Source of the DNA: CALODP01 sp942492055
Lineage (GTDB): Bacteria; Bacteroidota; Ignavibacteria; Ignavibacteriales; Melioribacteraceae
Length of the DNA: 64,000 nucleotides
Assembly: GCA_942492055.1 (NCBI GenBank)
Contig: CALODP010000015.1
Location: 744,001-808,000, forward strand
Direction: 5' to 3'
This document shows positions 46,854 to 55,873 of the stretch, piece by piece. The notes under the pieces were generated by a model. That model was not told the DNA's origin. It worked only from the letters and a program-made list of their open reading frames with translations, and searched no databases. Both the position numbers and the translations under genes were made by a program. Each line of letters opens with the position of its first letter. Position 1 is the first letter of the stretch.

Positions 46854-48116
46854 ATGAATATTATAACTATTATTGTTTGTATTGTAATAGTATTGTATCT
46901 TTTTTGTTGTAGGAAAATTCAAAATGCTAATGAATTATCAACGACTGTAACTACGATTGGGGTTATTGGTACTTTTGTAGGAATTGTTTATGGATTATGT
47001 AACTTCGATGTCAATAATATTAATGAAAGTATTCCTCAATTATTAGAGGGGCTCAAAACAGCCTTTTTAACTTCCATTTTCGGAATGATAATTGGAATTT
47101 GGATTAAGATACGAAGTAAATACTTAGCAAGAAAAAACGATGAGGAAAAATCAGAATTATCTCAAATAGAGATAATGATAAATACCTTAAAAAGCATTAG
47201 TGATAATCAGATCGAACTTTCCCAAAAAGAGAATGAACAATTAAAAAATATAGAGAAAGCGCTGTGCGGGGAAGGAGATACTACTCTATTAACACAAATT
47301 CAAAAAATGAGATTGGTCTTTGCCGAAAAGCAAGATGAGTTGATTTTGGAGTTCCAGGCTTTCACCGAAACAATGGCAGAAAATAATAGTAAAGCCTTGA
47401 TTGACGCGTTAACTCAAGTAATGAAAGATTTTAATACCAAGATCAATGAACAATTCGGTGAAAACTTTAAACAGCTTAACAAAGCGGTAGAAAATATACT
47501 TGTTTGGCAGGAAAATTATAAAGAGCATGTAGAGTTTTTAGTAGAACAATTGGATGAAGGAGTTGAATTATTATCGAAATCGGAAAAATCGATAGCTTCC
47601 ATAGAAGATAATTTTGAGAAGATAGTTACTCAAAGTGATGAATTGAAAAAGATAATATCTTTATTTAGCAATGAGATCGAAACAATAAAAGAAATTTCCG
47701 AAAGTGCCAAAAATGCCTTCCCGATTATTGAAGAAAATATTACAAAACTGACTAAAGACTTTTCGGAAAAAGTAAAACTGGCAACCGATGAATTGGTTAA
47801 TATTTCTAAAAATCAAAAAGATAGTTCGGATAAACAAATTCAGTTTATCAGTGATGCCAGCAATACGTTGAATGAAGATATCACTAAAGTTCTAAGAACG
47901 TTAAATACTCAAATTGACTCATTAATGAAGCAAAATGCTGAGAGAATAGCGAAACAGGTTTCCGAACTGGATAAAGCTTTACAAGAAGAGCTTACAAAAT
48001 CTTTAAACTCACTTGCCAGTCAGTTAGGTTCTCTCTCCTCAAAATTTACACAAGATTATACCCCAATTACGAAAAATCTCAAAGAATTATTACAATCATT
48101 CAATGGGGATAATTAA
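46854..48116 (+). CDS. zorA: ZorA-like MotA/TolQ/ExbB-family protein with coiled-coil tail
   Basis: A 420-residue membrane protein. Three hydrophobic segments fall at about residues 2-19, 30-50 and 66-86; the second and third match the MotA/TolQ/ExbB proton-channel core (TTIGVIGTFVGIVYGL and LKTAFLTSIFGMIIGI). Residues from about 90 to 420 are highly charged, heptad-rich and lack globular features, forming the long cytoplasmic tail that distinguishes Zorya ZorA from flagellar MotA. It is followed by a MotB/OmpA-like gene with a TAATG overlap and then an HNH nuclease. Known Zorya systems use ZorA5B2 as a proton-driven sensor of phage attack that recruits a nuclease. A generic ExbB-type motor protein is the main alternative; the tail and operon argue for ZorA. 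Confidence 0.82.
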   Translation: MNIITIIVCIVIVLYLFCCRKIQNANELSTTVTTIGVIGTFVGIVYGLCNFDVNNINESIPQLLEGLKTAFLTSIFGMIIGIWIKIRSKYLARKNDEEKSELSQIEIMINTLKSISDNQIELSQKENEQLKNIEKALCGEGDTTLLTQIQKMRLVFAEKQDELILEFQAFTETMAENNSKALIDALTQVMKDFNTKINEQFGENFKQLNKAVENILVWQENYKEHVEFLVEQLDEGVELLSKSEKSIASIEDNFEKIVTQSDELKKIISLFSNEIETIKEISESAKNAFPIIEENITKLTKDFSEKVKLATDELVNISKNQKDSSDKQIQFISDASNTLNEDITKVLRTLNTQIDSLMKQNAERIAKQVSELDKALQEELTKSLNSLASQLGSLSSKFTQDYTPITKNLKELLQSFNGDN

Positions 48117-48823
48117 TGTCGAAAATATTTCAGGAAGCTAAAGAAGAGGGAAATTATTGGATGTCAATTTCCGATATGATGTCCGGACTAATGATAGTCT
48201 TTTTATTTATTTCCGTATCATATATGATAAATGTTGTGAAGGAAAGAGATACAATAAAGGAGATTGCCGTTACTTATAATCGTTTGCAGAATGATTTGTT
48301 TGATGATTTGTACAAAGAATTCAAAGAAGATTTGCCTCAATGGAATGCAATTGTAGATAGACGTACTTTGTCCGTTAGATTCGAATCTCCTGATGTTTTG
48401 TTTGAGAAAGGATCATCGGATTTGAAAAAAGAATTCGAAGATATTCTGACGGATTTCTTTCCTCGTTTTATTTCGATATTAACCAATGATAAATATAAGA
48501 ATGATATAGAAGAGATTAGAATAGAAGGACATACTTCAAGTGAATGGGAAAAGAATGTTTCACAAGATTTAGCTTATTTTTATAATATGAGACTATCTCA
48601 AAATCGTACAAGAAGTGTCCTGGAATATGTAATCGAGCTTAGCAAAGTAAAATCTGATAAAAAATGGCTCAAACATTATCTAACTGCTAACGGATTATCT
48701 TCAAGCAAATTAATATTTATTAATGGTACGGAAGATAAAGAAAAATCGAGAAGAGTTGAATTCAGAATAAAGACCAACTCCGAAAAACGAATAGTAAAAA
48801 TTATTAATGAAGGACTTAAATGA
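48116..48823 (+). CDS. zorB: ZorB-like MotB/OmpA-family protein
   Basis: A 235-residue protein with a single transmembrane helix at about residues 17-41 beginning SDMMSGLMIVFLF; Asp20 sits where MotB and ZorB carry the proton-accepting aspartate. The periplasmic part (about 70-230) is an OmpA-type peptidoglycan-binding domain with IRIEGHTSSEWE, LSQNRTRSVLEYV and the closing RRVEFRI motif. Its start overlaps the zorA stop (TAATG) and its stop overlaps the nuclease start (ATGA). With ZorA it would form the wall-anchored motor unit. Confidence 0.85.
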   Translation: MSKIFQEAKEEGNYWMSISDMMSGLMIVFLFISVSYMINVVKERDTIKEIAVTYNRLQNDLFDDLYKEFKEDLPQWNAIVDRRTLSVRFESPDVLFEKGSSDLKKEFEDILTDFFPRFISILTNDKYKNDIEEIRIEGHTSSEWEKNVSQDLAYFYNMRLSQNRTRSVLEYVIELSKVKSDKKWLKHYLTANGLSSSKLIFINGTEDKEKSRRVEFRIKTNSEKRIVKIINEGLK

Positions 48824-49701
48824 AGTTACCCGATTTTCGTAAAGCCGTTGAATTGAACAAATTAAGGGAAGAAATGGACGCAAAGTTAATAGATGTTTCA
48901 ACTATCTCATGGAACTCCCTGGAGCTGAAAGATCTTCTGGCTCGGTTAAACAGTCACGAAGGAATTATCGTTGAAGATTTATCGGAAATTACATTTGCGG
49001 ATGACGGAACCTTTGAATACAAAGGGAAGAAAGTTCTTTTGTATATAAGAGATCAAAAATATAATCCAAATTATGCAAATAGAGGAGGGTATAAGTTTCA
49101 TATATGTAATTGTGAGACAATTGAAAAGTATATTCGAAATAATAGATTTGATAGATATGTTGTATCAACTCGAACCGATGGAAAATTTTTAGTTAATGTC
49201 GTAAATGTCATGAGTAAAGAATATGAAGAAGAAGGAGTAATAAAAGAATTAAAGGTGTGCAAGAATTGTCTTCTGAAACTCGGATATAAAGGATATAAGA
49301 ATCATTATCGGGATAAGAAAATATATGATGAGTTTTCTTTGAATTCCTTTTTTGAATCTTATGAAACAAAGTTTTCAAGAACTCCATCTTATAATGATCA
49401 AACAGCCCCTCCTAATTTATATGTGAGAGACAATGAAGATTTCGTAAACGAAGTAAAATCTTCCAAAGACTGGTGCTGTGAAAAATGTGGTATAAGCCTG
49501 AAAGACCGAAAAGATTTGCTTCATTTACATCATATTAATGGTGTAAAGTCTGATAATAGATTGGAAAATCTGAAATGTCTTTGTGTCAAATGCCATGCGG
49601 AACAACCTGACCACGAACACCTAAAAATTGGCGGTAATTATTCTGAAATGCTGGAATACTTGGAACAATCAAATAAGCAAAAAATAAGTTTAAGAATGTG
49701 A
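48820..49701 (+). CDS. zorE: HNH endonuclease, ZorE-like effector
   Basis: A 293-residue cytosolic protein. The C-terminal HNH domain spans about residues 215-265: Cys220/Cys223 (CEKC) and Cys255/Cys258 (CVKC) form a zinc pair, His237/His238 (HLHHIN), Asn250 (RLENL) and His259 give the HNH core. The N-terminal ~210 residues contain KKVLLYIRDQKYN, YKFHICNC and KVCKNCLLKLGYKGY, a region seen with other defence-type HNH proteins. The start overlaps zorB (ATGA). Type II Zorya is defined by zorA-zorB-zorE with an HNH nuclease that attacks invading DNA, so this fits well. Homology to characterised ZorE outside the HNH core could not be tested. Confidence 0.8.
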   Translation: MKLPDFRKAVELNKLREEMDAKLIDVSTISWNSLELKDLLARLNSHEGIIVEDLSEITFADDGTFEYKGKKVLLYIRDQKYNPNYANRGGYKFHICNCETIEKYIRNNRFDRYVVSTRTDGKFLVNVVNVMSKEYEEEGVIKELKVCKNCLLKLGYKGYKNHYRDKKIYDEFSLNSFFESYETKFSRTPSYNDQTAPPNLYVRDNEDFVNEVKSSKDWCCEKCGISLKDRKDLLHLHHINGVKSDNRLENLKCLCVKCHAEQPDHEHLKIGGNYSEMLEYLEQSNKQKISLRM

Positions 49702-49806
49702 TCCTATACAAATTATTTACGAATAGAAGTGGAATATCTATTATGTAAGTAGTCTTTTATCAATAATTTCGGACTACAAAAAAAAGAATTAATAAGCGAG
49801 GAGTCA

Positions 49807-50040
49807 ATGGCCCAATTGAAGAAATGTCCATATTGTGCTGAGGATATATTAGTTGAAGCAAAAAAATGCAAGCATTGCGGTGAATTTCTGGATAATAGTT
49901 TAAAACCGGAGATAAAAGGTGCAACGACAAAAGTAATCGCTAAAGAAGGATGTTTTTTACAAACATTAAATACCGGATGTATTATAATATTTATTATTCT
50001 TGGAGGAATATTTTTAGGATTATATTTGGCTTCATATTAA
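49807..50040 (+). CDS. Small zinc-ribbon membrane protein
   Basis: A 77-residue protein. Residues 7-25 form a zinc ribbon (CPYCAEDI and CKHCGEFL, two CxxC pairs) and residues about 54-75 are one hydrophobic helix (TGCIIIFIILGGIFLGLYL). GAGGAG precedes the ATG. It starts 105 bp after the nuclease gene on the same strand. Such zinc-ribbon/TM proteins are common and usually unassigned; it could be an accessory of the defence operon or unrelated. Confidence 0.75.
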   Translation: MAQLKKCPYCAEDILVEAKKCKHCGEFLDNSLKPEIKGATTKVIAKEGCFLQTLNTGCIIIFIILGGIFLGLYLASY

Positions 50041-50187
50041 AAAGATGAGATCTTATTGCTCGAGATATATGATATTTTGGAAAATCCCATGTGAAATTAG
50101 AATATTATTTGTTTATTCTTTGAAAAATCCCCGATTCTTACTAAATTCCTCACACATACTTTCATTTAACGCAATTTTGGGGGAAAT

Positions 50188-51597
50188 ATGCGACGAATGA
50201 TTCTTCTTCTTTTCTCTATTTTTATAGTAATTTCTCTAAACGCGCAAATAATAGAGGAATATAAACTATCGTTGGAATTCTTTCCCGAGGAGGCCGTTAT
50301 GTACGGCGATCCGGTGGAATCGGATTCATATTTAAGGGGAGTTTCGAAAACCAAATTTCACCTTACAGATTCCGAAGATCTTATCTTTTATCTCCACGGA
50401 GAATTATATGTCGATTCGATTAAAATCAAAGATGTTAAAATAGATTATTCATGCGAAAAGGTTTACTATCATTACGATTATTCCCGAATAGCCTTAAAAG
50501 TAATAATTTCCGCGAATGAAATAGAAGAGAATACGGAAATGACAATTTATTACGCGGGATTTTTTCATCCTTCCAAAGTAAGATCATTATCCGATTACAT
50601 GAGAATAGATAAGGAAGAGGGAGTATTCTTAAGGAGTTACGGATATTCATTATGGTTCCCTTGTTTCATAGAGGCTAATAAGGATCCTTACGAGGCATTA
50701 TTCTCTTCGGTAGAAGTAATTACTCCGGAAAAATACTCTGTTATTGTCATCGGAGAGGAGGAAGAGGTGAAAATCCGTGATGGGAAAAGAATAAGTCTTT
50801 GGAAACCGGGTAAGAGAAAAATAAACGATCTTCAGATTGTGGCCGGAGAATATAAAAAAATAACCGATGGAAATGTTTCCGTTTATTATAAGAACAATCG
50901 GGAAATCGGGGATAAGATATTAAAGTATTCTGTAGAATTGAAGAAGCTATTTTCGGAGAAGTTTCGTGAGATAAAGAATGAGAATTATCTCCATATAGTA
51001 GAAATGCCTAGATACGGAAATATATCTTCCGGTAATATGATAGGAATAGCGGATAATCTCTTCAATAATTTCGAGAGTAGTTCCTTTTCAAAAAGAACGA
51101 TAGCTCATGAACTGGTTCATCCTTATGTGCAACTTCCCTTGAAAAAAGATAATCCTTTCTATGCTTTGGTGATTGAAGGATTTCCCAGTTTCTTCCAGAT
51201 ATATGCTTTAAGAAAAATCGATTCGACTTTCGATTTGCATTCCTATATGAAACGAAAAGAGAAGAGATATATTAAAAATAAGTCGCGAGAAGGATATCCG
51301 GTCGAAAAGCCGATATTAGAGATAGAACCTCACGAAATAGGGAAATATAAAGATCGATTTGTGTTGAATGATCGTGTATGGCTCTTTATGTACGATTTAT
51401 GGAGGAAAACGGGGGATAAAGAATTTGATAGTTTGCTGAAGGAGTTGTTTTCAAAGGAGAATATCGATTATTCCTCTTTCGAGAAATTAATAACAAAATA
51501 CCTGCCGAATTACCGCGAAAGATTAGATAAGTGGCTCAATACTACCGAATTTCCGGAGGAGATGAGAATAAAAGAAGATAAATTGAGTAATATGTAA
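50188..51597 (+). CDS. Secreted M1-like gluzincin metallopeptidase
   Basis: A 469-residue exported protein (signal ending SLNAQ). The active site is HELVH at residues 307-311 with a glutamate 19 positions later (Glu330, in VIEGFPSFF), the HExxH-x18-E arrangement of M1 peptidases, with the helical domain after it. The N-terminal ~220 residues are beta-rich, as in M1 enzymes. There is no T9SS tail, so periplasmic or outer-membrane location is likely. Start ATG 50188. Overall similarity to known M1 members is low, so specificity is unknown. Confidence 0.8.
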   Translation: MRRMILLLFSIFIVISLNAQIIEEYKLSLEFFPEEAVMYGDPVESDSYLRGVSKTKFHLTDSEDLIFYLHGELYVDSIKIKDVKIDYSCEKVYYHYDYSRIALKVIISANEIEENTEMTIYYAGFFHPSKVRSLSDYMRIDKEEGVFLRSYGYSLWFPCFIEANKDPYEALFSSVEVITPEKYSVIVIGEEEEVKIRDGKRISLWKPGKRKINDLQIVAGEYKKITDGNVSVYYKNNREIGDKILKYSVELKKLFSEKFREIKNENYLHIVEMPRYGNISSGNMIGIADNLFNNFESSSFSKRTIAHELVHPYVQLPLKKDNPFYALVIEGFPSFFQIYALRKIDSTFDLHSYMKRKEKRYIKNKSREGYPVEKPILEIEPHEIGKYKDRFVLNDRVWLFMYDLWRKTGDKEFDSLLKELFSKENIDYSSFEKLITKYLPNYRERLDKWLNTTEFPEEMRIKEDKLSNM

Positions 51598-51734
51598 AAG
51601 AGATAAAAAATACAATATTAAGAAACGGGATGTCATTTTATTTGACATAGGAATCATATATTTATTATAATAATACTTTCGTTTTAATTGCTTTTTGTAA
51701 AAGGAAAAATTGTCGGCAATATACGGAGGAAAAA

Positions 51735-52928
51735 ATGGATAGGCCGTTAAACAATCCTATTCTCCCTTTATATCCGTCCGGGAAAGATTACGTCTCCCGA
51801 ACGAGAGGAACAAACCTATACGATTCCGAAGGGAAGAAATATATCGATTTTGAATCGGGGGTTTGGTGTACGAATTTAGGGCATAATTATAAGCCGATTA
51901 TAAAAGAGATTCGAGCAGTAGCCGGGAAACTACTTCACCACGGATACAGATTCAATAATTGCTATGCCGATGATTTGGCAAAGAAGTTAAGTGAATTGAA
52001 TAACTTCTCCGAAGGTTCCTCGGTATTTCTAAGTTCCGGTTCGGAAGCGATAAATCTTTCCGTTAAAATAGCCCGCCATATTACCGGCCGGAAGAAAATC
52101 CTGAAGATAAATAATTCATATCTCTCCGCGTTTGGTTTCGGAGAAGAAGCACCTGAAAATACCGATCTGATAAGACTTGAATATAATAATAATGATGAAA
52201 CGGATAAGATAGATTTTTCCGAGATCGCCGCTTTCGTGATGGAAACGGGGGGAGCCTCCGTAGATGTAGTAAGATTTCCCGATAATGATTTTTTGGAGAA
52301 AATATACTCCGAATCGGTAAAGAACGGAGTGATAATAATCGCCGATGAAATAACAACCGGATTCGGCCGTACAGGAAAAATGTTCGGTTACCAACATTAT
52401 AATGTTTCTCCCGATATAGTAGTAACCGGAAAAGGATTGGGAAACGGTTATCCGATAAGTGCCGTAACGGTGAACGGAAAAATAAGAGAAGATTTTGTTC
52501 GTAATCCTTTCGTATATGCGCAGTCACATCAAAATGACGCGCTCGGATGCGCCATAGGATTAAAAGTAACGGAGATTTTCGAAAATACCCGCATTATTGA
52601 AAAATCCGAAGTAAAAGGGGAATATTTCTTAAAGCGATTAAAGAAACTTGCCACAAAATTTCCGGATAAGATAAAAGATGTAAGAGGGCGGGGATTATTA
52701 CTCGCAATGGAGATTAATGAATCGATCAATTTCTCCGAATTGGAGAAATACTTAATTGACGCGGGCTATCTGTTAGGATTCAAGAAAAATACTCTGAGAT
52801 ATCTTCCTCCTTTGGTAATAACCAAGAAAGAGATAAGAAATCATTGCAAAACCTTGCGAAAGTTTTTTTCGGGAGAGTTTGAAGTGAAAATAATCAATAA
52901 TGAAGAAAAGAACGATTCGGAAAAATAA
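51735..52928 (+). CDS. Class III PLP-dependent aminotransferase
   Basis: A 397-residue enzyme of the acetylornithine/ornithine/GABA aminotransferase class. Seen: FESGVWCTNLGHNYKP, SSGSEAINLSVKIARHITGR, the metal-like ADEITTGFGRTGKMFGYQHY with the PLP aspartate, and TGKGLGNGYPISAV with the Schiff-base lysine. Substrate is not clear; the next gene is a small ferredoxin-fold protein and then peptidases, which do not specify it. GGAGG precedes ATG 51735. Confidence 0.88.
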   Translation: MDRPLNNPILPLYPSGKDYVSRTRGTNLYDSEGKKYIDFESGVWCTNLGHNYKPIIKEIRAVAGKLLHHGYRFNNCYADDLAKKLSELNNFSEGSSVFLSSGSEAINLSVKIARHITGRKKILKINNSYLSAFGFGEEAPENTDLIRLEYNNNDETDKIDFSEIAAFVMETGGASVDVVRFPDNDFLEKIYSESVKNGVIIIADEITTGFGRTGKMFGYQHYNVSPDIVVTGKGLGNGYPISAVTVNGKIREDFVRNPFVYAQSHQNDALGCAIGLKVTEIFENTRIIEKSEVKGEYFLKRLKKLATKFPDKIKDVRGRGLLLAMEINESINFSELEKYLIDAGYLLGFKKNTLRYLPPLVITKKEIRNHCKTLRKFFSGEFEVKIINNEEKNDSEK

Positions 52929-52960
52929 TCCGAATCAAAAAAAATAGAAAAGAGAAAAGA

Positions 52961-53248
52961 ATGAAAATAATAGCGATGGAAGTAGAGAAACCGGGGTTAA
53001 CCTCCGAAGATTTTCGTCCCTTTCTAAAAGAAGAATCGAAAGCAGCTTGGGAATTATATAAGAAGGGGATAATCAGAGAGATGTTTTTCAGAAGAGACAG
53101 GATAGTAGCGGTTTTGATGCTTGAATGTGAAAGTGTAGAAGAGGCAAAGGAATATCTGGATACGCTCCCTTTGGTAAAGGAAAACTTAATAGAGTTTGAG
53201 TTAATTCCATTAAAGCCGTATACGGGATTTGAAAGACTGTTTCAATAG
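52961..53248 (+). CDS. Small dimeric alpha/beta-barrel protein (YciI/muconolactone isomerase-like)
   Basis: A 95-residue protein with the beta-alpha-beta-beta-alpha-beta pattern of small ferredoxin-like dimers: a first strand MKIIAMEVEK, a helix EDFRPFLKEESKAAWELYKKG, strand IVAVLMLEC and helix VEEAKEYLDTL. Related proteins include YciI and muconolactone isomerase. Function is unknown. It lies 32 bp after the aminotransferase gene on the same strand. Confidence 0.7.
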   Translation: MKIIAMEVEKPGLTSEDFRPFLKEESKAAWELYKKGIIREMFFRRDRIVAVLMLECESVEEAKEYLDTLPLVKENLIEFELIPLKPYTGFERLFQ

Positions 53249-53290
53249 GAAGATAGAGGATTTACCTGAACTACCTAAGAAGGAGAAAAT

Positions 53291-54499
53291 ATGATTAATT
53301 TCGAGATCAATACGGAAGATATTATTAATGAAGCTCTCGAAGTAATTACAGATGAGATAGGAGCCCGTCCTATAGGCACGGAGAATAACAGGAAAGCGAA
53401 TCATTTCTTAAAGATGAAAGCTCTTCAGATGGGATATGATGTAATTTCTCTCCCGATTGAGTGTTTTTTATGGGAGAAAGATAAATCCTATATGAGTCAT
53501 TCGGTAAATTCTCTTGAAGTATTTCCTTCCCCATTCTCCGAACCGTTCGAAGGAACCGGTAAGGTAAAATATATTAACTCTGTTGAGCAATTGGAATGGA
53601 ATGATTGCAATGACAGGATAATAATATTGCACGGAGATATAACCAAAGAATCGATGATGCCAAAAGACTTTCCCTTCTTTTACCCTGATGAACATAAGAA
53701 AATAATTGAACTTCTGGAGAAGAAAAATATAAAGGGGATAATTGCTCTAACGGGAAAACATCCTATGTGCGGATTAAATCCTTTTCCCTTTTTTGAGGAT
53801 GGAAATATATTAATCCCGTCATGTTTTATATCGGAAAAATATAAAGCACAATTACCGGAAGAAGGGGAAGAAATATTTCTGAAGATTGCTTCGGGTAAGG
53901 AATACGGAAACGGGAAACAATTGGTTATAAAGAGAGAGGGGAATAAAAAAAGAAAGATAATTATTTCCGCTCATATGGATAGTAAATATGAAACTCCGGC
54001 AGCTTTGGATAACGGATCGGGGATAAGTGTTTTGCTTGGAATAATGCATCTCTTAAAGGATTTTCATTCGCAATATGAGTTACATTTTGTCCCTTTTAAC
54101 GGGGAAGAATATTACGGAGTTCCGGGGCAATTAGGATATCTGGAATATCTGAATAATGAGTATGAAAATCTGGAACTCGTAATAAATATTGATTCGCCCG
54201 GACATTTCGAATCCAAGACTGCGTTGTCATTCTATAATATTCCCGAAGAAGAAAAAAAGAGAATAACAGATAAAATTGAACGTAGTGAGTATTTAACAAC
54301 GGGACAAGAATGGTATGCGGGAGATCATTCGATGTTTGTATTCAAAGGAGTTCCCGCAATTGCCGTAACCTCTTCGAACTTGTTCGGAAAAGTTCTGGAG
54401 CTTACACATTCCGCGAAAGACGTAAGAAGAAACATAGATGAAGAATTATTGGGGAAAACCGCAGAATATCTGGCGGAATTGATTCGAAATCATAAATAA
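53291..54499 (+). CDS. M28-family aminopeptidase
   Basis: A 402-residue zinc peptidase of the M28 family. Metal ligands are seen in SAHMDSKYETPAALDNGSG (His and Asp), VPFNGEEYYG (Glu-Glu), NIDSPGH (Asp) and THSAKD near the end (His). A protease-associated-like insert precedes the catalytic part. There is no signal peptide, so a cytosolic role is likely. It is separated by 42 bp from the preceding gene. Confidence 0.88.
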   Translation: MINFEINTEDIINEALEVITDEIGARPIGTENNRKANHFLKMKALQMGYDVISLPIECFLWEKDKSYMSHSVNSLEVFPSPFSEPFEGTGKVKYINSVEQLEWNDCNDRIIILHGDITKESMMPKDFPFFYPDEHKKIIELLEKKNIKGIIALTGKHPMCGLNPFPFFEDGNILIPSCFISEKYKAQLPEEGEEIFLKIASGKEYGNGKQLVIKREGNKKRKIIISAHMDSKYETPAALDNGSGISVLLGIMHLLKDFHSQYELHFVPFNGEEYYGVPGQLGYLEYLNNEYENLELVINIDSPGHFESKTALSFYNIPEEEKKRITDKIERSEYLTTGQEWYAGDHSMFVFKGVPAIAVTSSNLFGKVLELTHSAKDVRRNIDEELLGKTAEYLAELIRNHK

Positions 54500-54527
54500 A
54501 CATGGAAATATTAATTAGGGGCAGAAA

Positions 54528-54950
54528 ATGAAAGATGATTTTTTATTTGTTAAGGAGAAGATACCCTGTGAAACAGATTTGGTTTCGGTATTGGAAGAAG
54601 CTTATCCGTTGTGGCATAAACTGAACAATGAAATATCAAGGACCTACGGAGAAATATATCCCGAATGGAAATTCTATTCTCAAAAAAGCGGATGGACAAG
54701 AAAAACAATGCTCGGCAATAGAAATCTTTTTTTCTTTAAGCCGTGCGAAAAATATTTTCGAATTATTTTTGTATTCGGAGATAATGCAGTCCGTATGATA
54801 GAGGAGAGTACATTACCTAAAAGCATAAAGAAAGAGATAAGAGAATCGAAAAAATATGCCGAAGGAAGAGGTCTTACCTGGGAAATAAAAGCAGATAAGG
54901 ATCTGAGTATTGCCATGAAACTCATAGAGATTAAAATTAAATCGGTATAA
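54528..54950 (+). CDS. DUF3788 family protein
   Basis: A 140-residue cytosolic protein. Typical segments are WKFYSQKSGWTRKTMLGNR, FFFKPCEKYFRIIFVFG and YAEGRGLTWEIKADKDL. This family is widespread in Bacteroidetes and Firmicutes and of unknown function. It follows the M28 gene by 28 bp. Confidence 0.88.
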   Translation: MKDDFLFVKEKIPCETDLVSVLEEAYPLWHKLNNEISRTYGEIYPEWKFYSQKSGWTRKTMLGNRNLFFFKPCEKYFRIIFVFGDNAVRMIEESTLPKSIKKEIRESKKYAEGRGLTWEIKADKDLSIAMKLIEIKIKSV

Positions 54951-55037
54951 TGAATAATTAGCGGAAACAAATATTTGTAATGTTCTGTTTGATTGGAATA
55001 GTGAAAAAATAATTTCAATTCTCCCTGGAGAAGGCAG

Positions 55038-55583
55038 ATGGAAAAAGAAATCAGATTACGAGCGCTTGAAAAAGATGATCTTAAGTTTGTTCACGATTTG
55101 AACAACAACAGATCGATAATGTCTTATTGGTTCGAAGAGCCATATGAAGCCTATGTGGAATTGGAGGATTTGTATAATAAGCATATTCATGATCAATCCG
55201 AGCGCCGCTTTATTGCCGAAACACAAGAAGGAATTTCCGTAGGACTGGTAGAATTAGTTGAGATAAATTATATACACAGAAGAGCGGAATTACAATTAAT
55301 TATTGACCCGAAGCATCAGGGAAAAGGATATTCGGTGTTGGTTACAAATTTAGCGGTGAATTACGCTTTTAAGATTCTGAACATTAATAAACTCTATCTG
55401 ATAGTCGCAGAAGAAAATCCTAAAGCGATACATGTATATGAAAAGTGCGGATTTAAGAAAGAAGGAACATTAATTCATGAATTCTTTACGAACGGGTATT
55501 TCAGAGACGCAATAAGAATGTATTTGCTCCAAAGTGATTATTTGCACGGAGAAAGGAAAACAGCCATTGACGCATCGGAATAA
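55038..55583 (+). CDS. speG: Spermidine N-acetyltransferase
   Basis: A 181-residue GNAT enzyme that acetylates polyamines with acetyl-CoA. The SpeG pattern is strong: RRFIAETQEG, VGLVELVEINYIHRRAELQLII, the acetyl-CoA loop HQGKGYSVLVTNLAVNYAF, LYLIVAEENPKAIHVYEKCGF and HEFFTNGYFRDAIRMYLLQ. Length is normal. CTGGAGAAGG lies just upstream of the ATG. With the agmatine-forming PdaD at 8970 it points to active polyamine homeostasis. Confidence 0.92.
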   Translation: MEKEIRLRALEKDDLKFVHDLNNNRSIMSYWFEEPYEAYVELEDLYNKHIHDQSERRFIAETQEGISVGLVELVEINYIHRRAELQLIIDPKHQGKGYSVLVTNLAVNYAFKILNINKLYLIVAEENPKAIHVYEKCGFKKEGTLIHEFFTNGYFRDAIRMYLLQSDYLHGERKTAIDASE

Positions 55584-55616
55584 TTAATCATATATTAGAA
55601 AAACCACTATCATAAT

Positions 55617-55781
55617 TTTATTAAATGCTCAGAGGCTGATGATGAGCTTGATGGTTTCTATGAGTATTCCGAAAAGAATAAAATGATAAGCATATTCCAT
55701 TTGGACAATAAGAAAAAAGCGGAGCTGAAGATACTGGAATTAGGTGATGATATTCTTAAGGTAAAGTATACTTTGTATTGA
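55617..55781 (+). pseudogene. Possible remnant of a small protein (C-terminal end)
   Basis: A start-less frame is open for 54 codons to TGA at 55779-55781 and reads like real protein (ADDELDGFYEYSEKN, then MISIFHLDNKKKAELKIL). No start or ribosome site and no family is recognised. It lies between speG and the broken glycosidase gene. Confidence 0.35.
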
Positions 55782-55830
55782 TAACGAATGGTGTTATTGA
55801 GAAAATAAGAAATGTTTATCAAAATATTAC

Positions 55831-55867
55831 AAACTCGTCGATCCGAACCGATCGGATCAACGAGTTT
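55831..55867. terminator. Bulged inverted repeat, probable bidirectional terminator
   Basis: AAACTCGT and ACGAGTTT enclose GATCCGA-accga-TCGGATC, giving 8 + 7 bp of stem with one-base bulges. It lies just downstream of the minus-strand glycosidase pseudogene. The T-tract is weak on both sides. Confidence 0.5.
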
Positions 55868-55873
55868 AAAGAT

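Noticed and set aside
46342..50187. Mobile genomic island around the defence genes
   Set aside because: No integrase, transposase, tRNA, direct repeats or att-like sites could be found at either side.
52081..52527. 148-residue minus-strand ORF inside the aminotransferase
   Set aside because: It is antisense to a well supported gene, with a composition rich in Arg, Leu and Phe typical of shadow frames.
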